DNA of 14,847 bases from an uncultured Microbacterium sp. (GCA_947647645.1 CANSLE010000025.1:1-14847); one strand, 5' to 3'; numbered from the stretch's first letter, positions 1 through 8,535 are shown. Program-made: numbers and translations. The notes: generated by a model not told the origin, from the sequence alone.

Positions 1-952
1 CACGATCGAGGACGCCATGGACGCCCGCCGTGTGGCCGATCGGCTCGGCATCCCCTTCTACGTGTGGGACTTCTCCGAGCGTTTCCGTGACGACGTCATC
101 GACGATTTCGTGGCCGAGTACCGCGCCGGCCGCACCCCGAACCCCTGCATGCGCTGCAACGAGAAGATCAAGTTCGCCGCGCTGCTCGAACGCGCGCTCG
201 AGCTCGGCTTCGACGCCGTCTGCACCGGTCACTACGCGACGCTCGTCGACGGCATCGACGGACGCGAGCTGCACCGCGCCAGCGACGAGGCGAAGGATCA
301 GTCCTACGTGCTCGGCGTGCTCACCGCCGAGCAGCTGGCGCATACCTACTTCCCGCTGGGGTCGACGCCCTCCAAGGCGGTCGTCCGCGCGGAGGCCGCC
401 GCCCGTGGTCTCACCGTCGCCCAGAAGCCGGACAGCCACGACATCTGCTTCATCCCCGACGGCGACACGCGCGGCTGGCTGGCCGAGCGGGTGGGCGCGG
501 AGGAGGGCGAGATCCTGGACCGATCCGGCGCCGTCGTGGGGACGCACGCGGGTGCGCACGCCTACACGGTGGGCCAGCGACGGGGGCTGCAGCTGGGTGT
601 GCCTGCTCCCGACGGCAAGCCGCGCTTCGTCCTGGAGGTGCGGCCCGTCAGCAACACGGTCGTCGTGGGTCCGAAGGAGGCGCTCGCGACCGCCGAGATC
701 GCCGGTGAGCGGCACACCTGGGCGGGACGCGCGCCGGCGACGCAGGTCTTCGACTGCCACGTCCAGATCCGGGCGCACGCCGAGCCCGTGCCCGCACGTG
801 CCGTGGTCGACGGCGGGATGGTCACCGTGCGCCCCGAGACGCCGTTCGACGGTGTGGCCCCGGGACAGACCGCCGTCCTCTACGACGGCACGCGCGTGAT
901 CGGACAGTTCACGATCGACCGCACGGTCTCGGCCGTGCCCGCCGGCGTCTGA
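1..952 (+). CDS. mnmA: tRNA-specific 2-thiouridylase MnmA, 5'-truncated by the window edge
   Basis: MnmA puts the 2-thio group on U34 of the tRNAs for Lys, Glu and Gln, using ATP to adenylate the uridine and a persulfide sulfur donor. The reading frame is open from base 2 and the first visible ATG (17) is internal, because the N-terminal PP-loop with its SGGVDSS-type ATP site is missing. Counting from that ATG, the two cysteines of the family are present: C47 in GRTPNPCMRCNEKIKF and C144 in PDSHDICFIPDG. Their 97-residue spacing equals that of E. coli C102/C199. The segments TGHYA (70-74) and YTVGQRRGL are also typical, and a C-terminal beta-barrel follows. The stop codon is TGA at 950-952. 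The gene lies just upstream of ligA on the same strand, but a hairpin and a separate promoter lie between them. Its own start and promoter are outside the window. Confidence 0.97.
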   Translation, partial: TIEDAMDARRVADRLGIPFYVWDFSERFRDDVIDDFVAEYRAGRTPNPCMRCNEKIKFAALLERALELGFDAVCTGHYATLVDGIDGRELHRASDEAKDQSYVLGVLTAEQLAHTYFPLGSTPSKAVVRAEAAARGLTVAQKPDSHDICFIPDGDTRGWLAERVGAEEGEILDRSGAVVGTHAGAHAYTVGQRRGLQLGVPAPDGKPRFVLEVRPVSNTVVVGPKEALATAEIAGERHTWAGRAPATQVFDCHVQIRAHAEPVPARAVVDGGMVTVRPETPFDGVAPGQTAVLYDGTRVIGQFTIDRTVSAVPAGV

Positions 953-974
953 CCGCGGCATCCCTGAGTCGCGG
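953..974 (+). terminator. Candidate stem-loop terminator after mnmA
   Basis: A GC-rich hairpin starts at the base after the mnmA stop. CCGCGGC (953-959) pairs with GTCGCGG (968-974), giving 7 pairs with one G-U, and the loop is 8 nt. No T-run follows, which is common in high-GC actinobacteria, so intrinsic termination is plausible but not shown. Confidence 0.4.
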
Positions 975-1026
975 CGCGCGGCGCGCGGCAGCACGAGCGG
1001 GGCCGAAGGATGTCGGAGCCGCCGCC

Positions 1027-1032
1027 TACACT
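1027..1032 (+). promoter_or_regulatory. -10 element for leaderless ligA transcript
   Basis: TACACT ends 6 nt before the GTG start of ligA. There is no Shine-Dalgarno sequence in between, so the transcript probably begins at the GTG. I see no good -35 hexamer 16-18 nt upstream. The same -10/start spacing recurs at several other genes in the window. Confidence 0.6.
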
Positions 1033-1038
1033 GGCCGG

Positions 1039-3366
1039 GTGACGGACGACGCAGCACCACTCCCGACGAGCCTCGACGACGCGCGCGACGAGGCGCAGCG
1101 GATCACCGATCTCATCCTCGGGGCACGCGATGCCTATTACGGCCGCGACGCCGAGATCGTCGACGACGCCACGTACGACCGGTGGATGCGACACCTCGAG
1201 GCGGTGGAGAGGGAGTTTCCGGAGGTGCAGGGGCAGGACTCCCCGACGCTGTCGGTCGGTGCGGCCGAGAGCACGATGTTCGCACCGGTCGAGCATGCCG
1301 AGCGGATGCTGAGCCTCGACAACGTCTTCAGTGCCGACGAACTGCGCGAGTGGTGCGCGAAGACGCGCGCTTCGGCCGGGCACGCCGTGCGCTGGCTGCT
1401 CGAGCTGAAGATCGACGGGCTCGCGATCAATCTGCGCTACGAGCACGGGATACTCGTCTCCGCGGCGACACGCGGCGACGGGCGGGTCGGTGAGGACGTG
1501 ACGGCGAACGCGCTCCAGGTGGCCGGGATCCCCGCGCGGCTGGAGGGCGCGGGACACCCCGCTCTCGTCGAGGTCCGGGGCGAGGTCTACATCCCCGTCA
1601 GAGCTTTCGACGAGCTCAACGCGCTGCAGTCGCGACTGCGCGAGCGCGTCATCGCCGAAGGTCGCGAGCGGGGCGGCGACGAGGAGAAGCTCGCCCGCAG
1701 CGCCGCACGGCGCTTCCCGGCCTTCGCGAACCCGCGCAATGCGGCCAGCGGCGGATTGCGTCAACAGCTCGACAAGAAGCGGGGCTTGGAACTCGATGCC
1801 GGAGGCGCGCGCCTGGCCTCCCTCCGATTGTTCGTCCACGGCATCGGTGCGTGGCCGACTCCGCCGGTCTCGGCGCAGAGCGAGGTCTATGAGCTCCTGG
1901 CGCAGTGGGGGCTGCCGACGAGCCCGTACTTCCGGACCGCCGACGATGTCGACGGCGTGATCGACTTCGTCGCGCACTACGCAGAGCATCGGCACGACGT
2001 CGAGCACGAGATCGACGGGGTCGTGGTGAAGGTGGACGAGCTCGCCCTGCACGGAGAGCTCGGGGCCACGAGCCGCGCGCCGCGCTGGGCCATCGCCTAC
2101 AAGTACCCTCCCGAGCAGGTCAACACGAGGCTCCTCGACATCGTGGTGTCCGTCGGCCGCACGGGTCGGGCGACGCCGTTCGCCGTCATGGCGCCCGCGC
2201 GCGTCGCCGGCTCCGTCGTCCGCCAGGCCACCCTGCACAATCAGGAGGTCGTCGTGGCGAAGGGTGTCCTGATCGGCGACACCGTGGTGCTCCGCAAGGC
2301 CGGAGACGTCATCCCGGAGGTGCTCGGCCCCGTCGTCGAGCTCCGCGACGGCACCGAGCGCGCGTTCGTGATGCCCACTGTCTGCCCGGAGTGCGGGGCG
2401 ACGCTGGCCCCGGCCAAGGAGGGTGACATCGACCTGCGCTGCCCCAACACCCGCACGTGCCCGGCGCAGGTGCGGGGGCGTGTGGAGCACATCGGTTCGC
2501 GGGGCGCCCTCGACATCGAGGCGCTCGGCGAGGTGACAGCAGCAGCGCTCACGCAGCCCTCGGTGCCGGCCACTCCGCCACTCGTCACGGAAGCGGCACT
2601 GTTCGATCTCACGCTCGAACAGCTCGTCCCGATCGAGGTGGTCGTGCGCGACGGCGAGACGGGCGAGCCCAAGCTCGACGACGAGACGGGGATGCCCGTG
2701 ACACGCGCTCCGTTCCGGCGCCAGCCGTCGCCCGCGGAGAAGAAGCGGGGGCTGACCGGCCCGCAGCCGTCGGCGCAGGCGCTGACACTGCTCGAGGAGC
2801 TCGAGAAGGCGAAGACCAAAGACCTGTGGCGCTTCCTCGTGGCCCTCAACATCCGCCATGTCGGCCCGGTGGCGGCCCGCGCCCTGGCGCAGTGGTTCGG
2901 CTCACTCACGGCCATTCGCGCCGCACAGCGCGAGGACCTCGCCGCCGTCGACGGTGTCGGCGGCGTCATCGCGGACTCTCTGATCGAGTGGTTCGCGGTC
3001 GACTGGCACCGCGACATCGTGGATCAGTGGACGGCCGCCGGGGCGCGGATGGAGATCCCCGGCCACCCGGGTCCGGGTGCAGCGGCCTCCGAGGGCGGCG
3101 TGCTCGACGGGCTCACGGTCGTCGCGACCGGCTCTCTCGAGGGCTACACGCGGGAGGGTGCTCAGGAGGCGATCATCGCCGCCGGCGGCAAGGCGGCCTC
3201 ATCCGTCTCGAAGAAGACCGATTTCGTGGCCGCCGGCCCCGGCGCCGGTTCGAAACTCGCGAAGGCAGAAGATCTCGGCGTCCGCATCATCGATGCAGCC
3301 CAGTTCAAGATCCTCGTCGAGCAGGGACCGGATGCGCTGGACGCCCTTGCCCCCGACGCCGGCTGA
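1039..3366 (+). CDS. ligA: NAD+-dependent DNA ligase LigA
   Basis: LigA seals nicks in replication and repair, using NAD+ to adenylate an active-site lysine. The adenylation motif is KIDG with catalytic K124 (LELKIDGLAINLRY). An N-terminal Ia domain comes before it, with the YDRW motif near residues 46-49. The Cys4 zinc site is C449, C452, C468, C474, with the same intervals as E. coli LigA to within one residue. Helix-hairpin-helix repeats follow (for example IRHVGPVAARALA and VDGVGGVIADS), and a C-terminal BRCT domain runs from about 687 to 765. At 775 aa it is about 100 residues longer than E. coli LigA. Part of the excess is a charged insertion at about 530-578 that replaces the first HhH turn. 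The GTG start is chosen because a -10 element lies 6 nt upstream and the N-terminus fits the family. It is convergent with the acyl-CoA synthetase gene, with a 4-bp gap. Confidence 0.98.
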   Translation: MTDDAAPLPTSLDDARDEAQRITDLILGARDAYYGRDAEIVDDATYDRWMRHLEAVEREFPEVQGQDSPTLSVGAAESTMFAPVEHAERMLSLDNVFSADELREWCAKTRASAGHAVRWLLELKIDGLAINLRYEHGILVSAATRGDGRVGEDVTANALQVAGIPARLEGAGHPALVEVRGEVYIPVRAFDELNALQSRLRERVIAEGRERGGDEEKLARSAARRFPAFANPRNAASGGLRQQLDKKRGLELDAGGARLASLRLFVHGIGAWPTPPVSAQSEVYELLAQWGLPTSPYFRTADDVDGVIDFVAHYAEHRHDVEHEIDGVVVKVDELALHGELGATSRAPRWAIAYKYPPEQVNTRLLDIVVSVGRTGRATPFAVMAPARVAGSVVRQATLHNQEVVVAKGVLIGDTVVLRKAGDVIPEVLGPVVELRDGTERAFVMPTVCPECGATLAPAKEGDIDLRCPNTRTCPAQVRGRVEHIGSRGALDIEALGEVTAAALTQPSVPATPPLVTEAALFDLTLEQLVPIEVVVRDGETGEPKLDDETGMPVTRAPFRRQPSPAEKKRGLTGPQPSAQALTLLEELEKAKTKDLWRFLVALNIRHVGPVAARALAQWFGSLTAIRAAQREDLAAVDGVGGVIADSLIEWFAVDWHRDIVDQWTAAGARMEIPGHPGPGAAASEGGVLDGLTVVATGSLEGYTREGAQEAIIAAGGKAASSVSKKTDFVAAGPGAGSKLAKAEDLGVRIIDAAQFKILVEQGPDALDALAPDAG

Positions 3367-3370
3367 GCCG

Positions 3371-5086
3371 TCAGCTCTCGGGCTGGGTGAGGGCGAGCAG
3401 CGACTCCCGCACCTGACGGCGCAGGACTTTCCCGATCAAGGAGGTCGGCAGCTCGTCCACGACGAAGATCCGGCGCGGCACCTTGTACGGTGTCAGGATG
3501 CCGCGGGCGAAATCGCGGATGGCCTCGGTATCGGCATCCGTCGCCGAGTCGTCGAGAACCACCGCGGCGACGACCTCCTCGCCGGAGTGCTCGCTCGGCA
3601 GGCCGACGACTGCGGCGTCCACGACATGGGGGTGCTGGCGCAGGGCGTTCTCGACCTCTGTGGGCGCCACGTTGAACCCGCCGGTGATGATGAGCTCCTT
3701 GATGCGGTCGACGATGCGGACGAAACCGTCGCCATCGATCTGCACGATGTCGCCGGTGCGGAACCAGCCGTCGACGAAGACGGCCTGCGTCGCCTCAGGT
3801 TTGCCGTAGTAGCCCTGGAACACCTGAGGCCCGCGCACGAGCAGCTCGCCGCGTTCGCCCGACGGTACGTCGCGTGTCGGTTCGTCGGGATCGACGACGC
3901 GGCACTCGGTCCCCGGGAGGGGGAGCCCGACGGTTCCCGCTTTGCGATTGCTCGCGACCGGGTTCGCCATCAGCACGGGTGAGCACTCCGACAGCCCGTA
4001 GCCCTCCACGAGATAGCCCCCCGTGGCCTTCTCGAACGGGACGACGAGCTCGTGCGGCAGCGTCATCGCCCCGGAGATCGCGACCTCGGTGCCGGCGAGC
4101 GAGACGCCGGCTTCGTGGGCGGCCCTCAGGAGGCGGTCGGCGATCGGCGGCACGAGGGGGAGGAACGTCGCCGGGTGCTTCTTGGTCACCGTGAGCACCA
4201 TCTCGGGCTCGAACCGCGGGAAGAGCACGAGTCGCGCGCCCATCGACATCGCGAAGGTCAAACAGAGCGTCAGCCCGTACGCGTGGAACATCGGCAGCAC
4301 GGCGTAGACCACGCAGCCCTTCCCCCTCTGGATCTGCGGAACCCACGCCTGCGACTGCCGCGCGTTCGCGAGCAGGTTGCGGTGCGTCAGGACTGCGCCC
4401 TTGGGCGCCCCTGTCGTGCCGCTCGTGTACTGGATGATCGCGACGTCATCGGTGACGGGTCCGGGCACGGACGCCGGCAGCGGCGCCGCGCGTGTCACGT
4501 GCTCCCACGGCGTCGCCCCGGACGTCCGCGCGGTGAGCGCCGTGCGGGATTCCCGCGCCTTCGCCACGGGCAGGTGAAGCGCCAGCCGCAGGGAGGCCGG
4601 CATCGCCTTCGTGATGTCGACGCTGACGACGGTGGACACCGCGAGATCGGCGGGGAACTCCTGGATCGTGGTGACGACCTTGCTCCAGACGATCGCGGTC
4701 GTGGCGCCATGATCCTCGAACTGCTTGCGCAGCTCGCGCGGCGTGTAGAGCGGGTTGTGCTCGACCACCACGGCACCGAGACGGAGCACCGCGTAGAAGG
4801 CGACGATGTGCTGGGGACAGTTCGGTAGCACGATTGCGACCCGGTCGCCCTTCCCGACGCCGCGCTCGCGCAGACCCGCCGCCGCGCGCTCGATCGCCTC
4901 GACGAGCTCGCGATACGACGTGGTCCGTCCGAAGAACTGCAGTGCGGGGGCGTCGGGGTAGTCGCGCGCGGACGCGTCGACGATATCCAGCAGCGAGCCC
5001 GACACCGGGTCGAGATCGGCGGGCACCCCGTCTGCGTAGCTGGCGATCCAGGGGCGGGGCGGGTCGTAGGAGGGCGCACTGCTCAC
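3371..5086 (-). CDS. Long-chain fatty-acid-CoA ligase (AMP-forming), FadD-like
   Basis: This is an ANL-superfamily adenylating enzyme that converts a fatty acid, ATP and CoA into acyl-CoA for beta-oxidation or lipid synthesis. The motifs occur in order: the P-loop YTSGTTGAPKG (220-230), the A5 motif EGYGLSE (361-367), WFRTGD with ribose-binding D446, the hinge DRIKELIITGGFN (460-472) with D460, and the catalytic lysine K553 in LIGKVLRR. The length of 571 aa is normal for FadD. Chain length cannot be read from the sequence, and a medium-chain or aromatic-acid ligase remains possible. The start is the GTG at 5086, with a -10 element 7 nt upstream (leaderless). The gene is divergent from gatC and convergent with ligA. 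It interrupts what would otherwise be a same-strand run of mnmA, ligA and gatCAB. Confidence 0.93.
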   Translation of the reverse strand: MSSAPSYDPPRPWIASYADGVPADLDPVSGSLLDIVDASARDYPDAPALQFFGRTTSYRELVEAIERAAAGLRERGVGKGDRVAIVLPNCPQHIVAFYAVLRLGAVVVEHNPLYTPRELRKQFEDHGATTAIVWSKVVTTIQEFPADLAVSTVVSVDITKAMPASLRLALHLPVAKARESRTALTARTSGATPWEHVTRAAPLPASVPGPVTDDVAIIQYTSGTTGAPKGAVLTHRNLLANARQSQAWVPQIQRGKGCVVYAVLPMFHAYGLTLCLTFAMSMGARLVLFPRFEPEMVLTVTKKHPATFLPLVPPIADRLLRAAHEAGVSLAGTEVAISGAMTLPHELVVPFEKATGGYLVEGYGLSECSPVLMANPVASNRKAGTVGLPLPGTECRVVDPDEPTRDVPSGERGELLVRGPQVFQGYYGKPEATQAVFVDGWFRTGDIVQIDGDGFVRIVDRIKELIITGGFNVAPTEVENALRQHPHVVDAAVVGLPSEHSGEEVVAAVVLDDSATDADTEAIRDFARGILTPYKVPRRIFVVDELPTSLIGKVLRRQVRESLLALTQPES

Positions 5087-5093
5087 GCGGGTC

Positions 5094-5122
5094 AGCCTAG
5101 CGGCCGTGAGAAGTCCGTCGAA
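5094..5122 (-). promoter_or_regulatory. Promoter of the acyl-CoA synthetase gene
   Basis: Read on the minus strand, TTCGAC (5122-5117) is a -35 element and TAGGCT (5099-5094) a -10 element, separated by 17 bp. The GTG start follows 7 nt after the -10, so the mRNA is probably leaderless. This is the best-formed two-part promoter I see in the window. Confidence 0.6.
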
Positions 5123-5142
5123 GGGGGCTCGGGGCGGCCGAC

Positions 5143-5148
5143 TAGAAT
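5143..5148 (+). promoter_or_regulatory. -10 element for the leaderless gatCAB operon
   Basis: TAGAAT matches the TANNNT consensus and ends 6 nt before the GTG start of gatC. No Shine-Dalgarno sequence lies at a usable distance. Its -35 region overlaps that of the divergent acyl-CoA synthetase promoter, so RNA polymerase may not be able to occupy both promoters at once. Confidence 0.65.
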
Positions 5149-5154
5149 CGACGG

Positions 5155-5454
5155 GTGTCTGAAATCACCCCTGAACTCGTTCGCCATCTCGGCGTCCTGG
5201 CCCGGATTCAGCTCGACGAGCATGAGGTGGACCGCCTGACGGGCCAGCTCTCCGTGATCGTCGACAACATCGCCAAGGTCTCCGAAGTGGCCACCGCCGA
5301 TGTCCCCGCGACCAGCCACCCCATCCCGCTCGAGAACGTGTTCCGTCCGGACGTCGTGGGGCAGATGCTGACGGTCGAGCAGGTGTTGCAGAACGCGCCG
5401 GATGCCGCCGAGGGACGCTTCCGCGTGACGGCGATCCTGGGGGAGGAGCAGTGA
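5155..5454 (+). CDS. gatC: Asp-tRNA(Asn)/Glu-tRNA(Gln) amidotransferase subunit C
   Basis: GatC is the small subunit that wraps around GatA and holds the GatA-GatB pair together in the cytoplasmic GatCAB complex. The 99-aa protein has the family pattern: an N-terminal helix (ITPELVRHLGVLARIQLDEHEVDRL), a second helix ending IVDNIAKVSEV, the linker with PTSHPIPLENVFRPD-type sequence (here ATSHPIPLENVFRPD), and a C-terminal EGRFRVTAILGE. The GTG start is set by the -10 element 6 nt upstream. Its stop overlaps the gatA start in GTGA, and gatA and gatB follow directly, so this is the first gene of a three-gene operon. Confidence 0.96.
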   Translation: MSEITPELVRHLGVLARIQLDEHEVDRLTGQLSVIVDNIAKVSEVATADVPATSHPIPLENVFRPDVVGQMLTVEQVLQNAPDAAEGRFRVTAILGEEQ

Positions 5455-6962
5455 GCGATCTCACGCGCCTCACCGCAGCCGAACTGGCGTCGCGCCTCGC
5501 CACGGGAGAGGTGTCCAGCGTCGAGGCGACCCGTGCGCACCTCGATCGCATCGCCGCCGTCGACGGCGACGTGCACGCCTTCCTTCACGTCAGCGATCAC
5601 GCTCTGGACGTAGCCGCCGACATCGATCGTCGTCGTGCGGAGGGCGAGGTCCTCGGCGACCTCGCCGGCGTGCCGCTGGCCATCAAGGACGTGCTCGTCA
5701 CCACCGACATGCCCTCGACCAGCGGCTCGAAGATCCTCGAGGGCTTCTTGTCGCCGTATGACGCGACCGTCGTCGCCCGTGCCCGCGCCGCAGGCCTCAT
5801 CCCGCTCGGCAAGACGAACATGGACGAGTTCGCCATGGGGTCCTCGACCGAGCACTCGGCCTACGGGCCGACCCACAACCCGTGGGATCTCACACGCATC
5901 CCGGGCGGGTCGGGCGGTGGCTCCGCGGCGGCCGTCGCGGCGTTCGAAGCGCCGCTCGCCCTGGGGTCCGACACGGGCGGGTCGATCCGTCAACCCGCGC
6001 ACGTGACCGGCACCGTGGGGATGAAGCCCACGTACGGCGCTGTCAGCCGCTTCGGGGCGATCGCGCTCGCCTCCTCGCTGGACCAGGTCGGCCCGGTCTC
6101 GCGCACCGTCCTCGACTCCGCGCTTCTGCACGACGTCATCGGAGGCCACGACCCGCATGACGCGACGTCCTTGACGGACACCTGGCCGTCGTTCGCCGTA
6201 GCCGCCCGCGAGGGCGCACGCGGAGCAGGGCTCAAGGGCCTCAAGGTCGGCGTCATCCGCGAACTGCCGGACAGCGGGTTCCAGGCCGGTGTGTCCGCGT
6301 CGTTCCGCGCCGCGTTGGCTCTCCTCGAAGCGCAGGGAGCGGAGATCGTGGAGGTGAGCGCTCCGCACTTCGAGTACGGTGTCGCCGCGTACTACCTCAT
6401 CCTCCCCGCCGAGGCGTCGAGCAACCTGGCGAAGTTCGACTCCGTCCGCTTCGGCATGCGGGTGGACGTCCCCGGCGGCACCGTGGAGGATGTCATGGCC
6501 GCGACCCGCGACGCGGGCTTCGGCGACGAGGTGAAGCGCCGCATCATCCTCGGCACCTACGCCCTGTCGGCGGGGTACTACGACGCCTACTACGGAAGCG
6601 CACAGAAGGTGCGCACCCTGATCCAGCGGGACTTCGACGCGGCGTTCGCGCAGGTCGACGTCATCGCGACGCCGTCGGCTCCGACCACCGCCTTCACCCT
6701 CGGCGAGAAGATCGACGACCCGCTGCAGATGTACCTCAACGACGTCACCACGATCCCGGTGAACCTGGCCGGCGTCCCGGGCATCTCGATCCCGTCGGGT
6801 CTCGCGGAGGAGGACGGGCTGCCGGTCGGCATCCAGTTCATCGCGCCGGCACGCGAGGACGCCCGCCTGTACCGCGTAGGCGCCGCCGCCGAGGCGCTGC
6901 TCGTCGATTCGTGGGGCGGTCCTCTGCTGGACCGCGCGCCGCTGCTGGGAGGGAACCGCTGA
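5451..6962 (+). CDS. gatA: Asp-tRNA(Asn)/Glu-tRNA(Gln) amidotransferase subunit A
   Basis: GatA is the glutaminase (amidase-signature) subunit. It releases ammonia from Gln and passes it to GatB to amidate Glu-tRNA(Gln) or Asp-tRNA(Asn). The full catalytic triad is visible: K79 (LAIKDV), cis-S154 (GGSGGGS) and nucleophile S178 (SDTGGSIRQPA). These numbers match those I know for Staphylococcus aureus GatA exactly. The 503-aa length is normal. The GTG start overlaps the gatC stop in GTGA, and GGGGGAGGAG just upstream is a strong ribosome binding site, so translation is coupled and SD-driven. The presence of GatCAB suggests that at least one of Gln-tRNA or Asn-tRNA is made by the indirect route in this organism. 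Confidence 0.98.
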   Translation: MSDLTRLTAAELASRLATGEVSSVEATRAHLDRIAAVDGDVHAFLHVSDHALDVAADIDRRRAEGEVLGDLAGVPLAIKDVLVTTDMPSTSGSKILEGFLSPYDATVVARARAAGLIPLGKTNMDEFAMGSSTEHSAYGPTHNPWDLTRIPGGSGGGSAAAVAAFEAPLALGSDTGGSIRQPAHVTGTVGMKPTYGAVSRFGAIALASSLDQVGPVSRTVLDSALLHDVIGGHDPHDATSLTDTWPSFAVAAREGARGAGLKGLKVGVIRELPDSGFQAGVSASFRAALALLEAQGAEIVEVSAPHFEYGVAAYYLILPAEASSNLAKFDSVRFGMRVDVPGGTVEDVMAATRDAGFGDEVKRRIILGTYALSAGYYDAYYGSAQKVRTLIQRDFDAAFAQVDVIATPSAPTTAFTLGEKIDDPLQMYLNDVTTIPVNLAGVPGISIPSGLAEEDGLPVGIQFIAPAREDARLYRVGAAAEALLVDSWGGPLLDRAPLLGGNR

Positions 6963-8476
6963 TGGCCAAGGCCGCACTCATGGACTTCGACGAGGCCCTG
7001 ACGCTGTACGAGCCCGTGCTCGGCTTCGAGGTGCACGTCGAACTCAACACCGAGACCAAGATGTTCTCGCCGGCGGGGAACCCCGCTCACGCGTCTCACC
7101 ACGACGCGGGGCCCAACACCCTGGTCGCCCCCGTGGACATGGGGCTGCCGGGATCGCTCCCTGTCGTCAACGAGACGGCTGTGCGGTTCTCGATCAGTCT
7201 CGGCCTCGCGCTCGGCTGTCAGATCGCGCCGTCGAGCCGCTTCGCCCGGAAGAACTACTTCTATCCCGATCTGGGCAAGAACTATCAGATCTCGCAGTAC
7301 GACGAGCCCATCGCGTTCGAGGGCCAGATCGAGATCGAGCTCACCGACGGCACGATCTTCGACGTACCGATCGAGCGTGCGCACATGGAGGAGGATGCCG
7401 GCAAGCTCACGCACGTCGGCGGCTCCACCGGCCGCATCCAGGGCGCCGAGTACTCGCTCGTCGACTACAACCGCGCGGGCGTGCCGCTCGTCGAGATCGT
7501 CACGAAGCCGATCTTCGGCGCCGAGCACCGCGCCCCGGAGCTCGCGGCGGCGTATGTGCGCGCGATCCGAGACGTCGTCCTCTCGCTCGGGATCTCCGAG
7601 GCGCGGATGGAACGGGGAAACCTGCGCTGCGATGCGAACGTCTCGCTGCGTCCACGGGGGCAGGAGAAGCTCGGGACCCGCACGGAGACGAAGAACGTCA
7701 ACTCCATGCGCTCCGTCGAGCGCGCCGTGCGCCACGAGATCCAGCGTCAGGCCGCGATCCTCGCGGCGGGCGGCACCATCACGCAGGAGACGCGACACTG
7801 GCACGAGGACACGGGGACGACCTCGCCGGGGCGTCCGAAGTCGGATGCCGATGACTACCGCTACTTCCCGGAGCCCGACCTCCTTCCGGTGGCGCCCTCC
7901 GCTGAGCTGATCGAGTCGCTTCGTGCCGCCCTCCCGGAGCCCCCTGCCGCACGCCGCCGCCGCCTGAAAGCGGAGTGGGGCTTCGCGGACATCGATTTCC
8001 AGGGCATCGTGAACGCGGGCCTGCTCACCGAAGTGGACGCCACCGTGGCCGCCGGCGCCGCCCCGGCCGCCGCGCGCAAGTGGTGGATGAGCGAGATCTC
8101 GCGCATTGCGAACGCAGAGGGTGTGGAGCCCTCGTCGCTCGTCGAGCCCGCGTCCGTCGCCGCCCTGCAGAAGCTCGTCGACGAGGGGACTCTCACCGAT
8201 AAGCTCGCCCGCCAGGTGCTCGAAGGCGTCATCGCCGGAGAAGGCACCCCGCAGGAGGTTGTCGATTCCCGCGGGCTCGCCGTCGTCTCCGACGACGGCG
8301 CATTGATCGCAGCGATCGACGAGGCCCTCGCCGCCCAGCCCGACGTGCTCGCGAAGATCCGCGATGGCAGGGTGCAGGCTGCCGGTGCCGTCATCGGCGC
8401 GGTGATGAAGGCGATGAAGGGCCAGGCCGACGCCGCCCGCGTCCGCGAGCTCGTCTTGGAGCGCGCCGCGCAGTAG
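6962..8476 (+). CDS. gatB: Asp-tRNA(Asn)/Glu-tRNA(Gln) amidotransferase subunit B
   Basis: GatB is the kinase/transamidase subunit. It phosphorylates the misacylated tRNA's Glu or Asp side chain and accepts ammonia from GatA. The 504-aa protein shows GFEVHVELNTETKMFS near residues 21-36, LPGSLPVVN, RKNYFYPDLGKNYQISQYD, MERGNLRCDANVSLRP and KNVNSMRSVERA. A helical tail plus a YqeY-like domain form the last ~150 residues. The Cys pair that binds zinc in some GatB proteins is absent (the equivalent stretch reads NTLVAPVDMGLPG). I believe this is common in actinobacteria, but I have not checked it. The ATG at 6962 shares one base with the gatA stop (TGATG) and has GGGAGGGAA upstream. A more upstream GTG (6911) lies inside gatA and is rejected. 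Confidence 0.98.
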   Translation: MAKAALMDFDEALTLYEPVLGFEVHVELNTETKMFSPAGNPAHASHHDAGPNTLVAPVDMGLPGSLPVVNETAVRFSISLGLALGCQIAPSSRFARKNYFYPDLGKNYQISQYDEPIAFEGQIEIELTDGTIFDVPIERAHMEEDAGKLTHVGGSTGRIQGAEYSLVDYNRAGVPLVEIVTKPIFGAEHRAPELAAAYVRAIRDVVLSLGISEARMERGNLRCDANVSLRPRGQEKLGTRTETKNVNSMRSVERAVRHEIQRQAAILAAGGTITQETRHWHEDTGTTSPGRPKSDADDYRYFPEPDLLPVAPSAELIESLRAALPEPPAARRRRLKAEWGFADIDFQGIVNAGLLTEVDATVAAGAAPAAARKWWMSEISRIANAEGVEPSSLVEPASVAALQKLVDEGTLTDKLARQVLEGVIAGEGTPQEVVDSRGLAVVSDDGALIAAIDEALAAQPDVLAKIRDGRVQAAGAVIGAVMKAMKGQADAARVRELVLERAAQ

Positions 8477-8514
8477 GCGCACCGGCCCGCGCACACTCCT
8501 CCCCTCGGTGGCGC
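8477..8514 (+). terminator. Candidate stem-loop terminator after gatB
   Basis: GCGCACCG (8477-8484), directly after the gatB TAG, can pair with CGGT-G-GCGC (8506-8514). This gives 8 pairs with a single bulged G and a 21-nt pyrimidine-rich loop. No T-run follows. It is suited to end the gat operon before the dinB promoter, but the large loop makes this tentative. Confidence 0.3.
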
Positions 8515-8535
8515 CCCGATGTCGGCGGCGTAACC

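Noticed and set aside
880..2859. 659-codon open frame on the minus strand across the ligA region
   Set aside because: It is antisense to an intact, motif-complete ligA and has the Arg/Asp/Leu-rich composition typical of a shadow frame in GC-rich DNA. No family resemblance.
6911..6961. Upstream GTG start for gatB at 6911
   Set aside because: It lies inside gatA and adds 17 residues unlike GatB. The ATG at 6962 has a good SD sequence and a TGATG junction.
5208..8494. Two long minus-strand open frames (5208-6977 and 6590-8494) under gatA and gatB
   Set aside because: Both are antisense to complete gatA and gatB. Long reverse frames are common at such GC content and the translations have low-complexity Arg/His/Asp-rich sequence.
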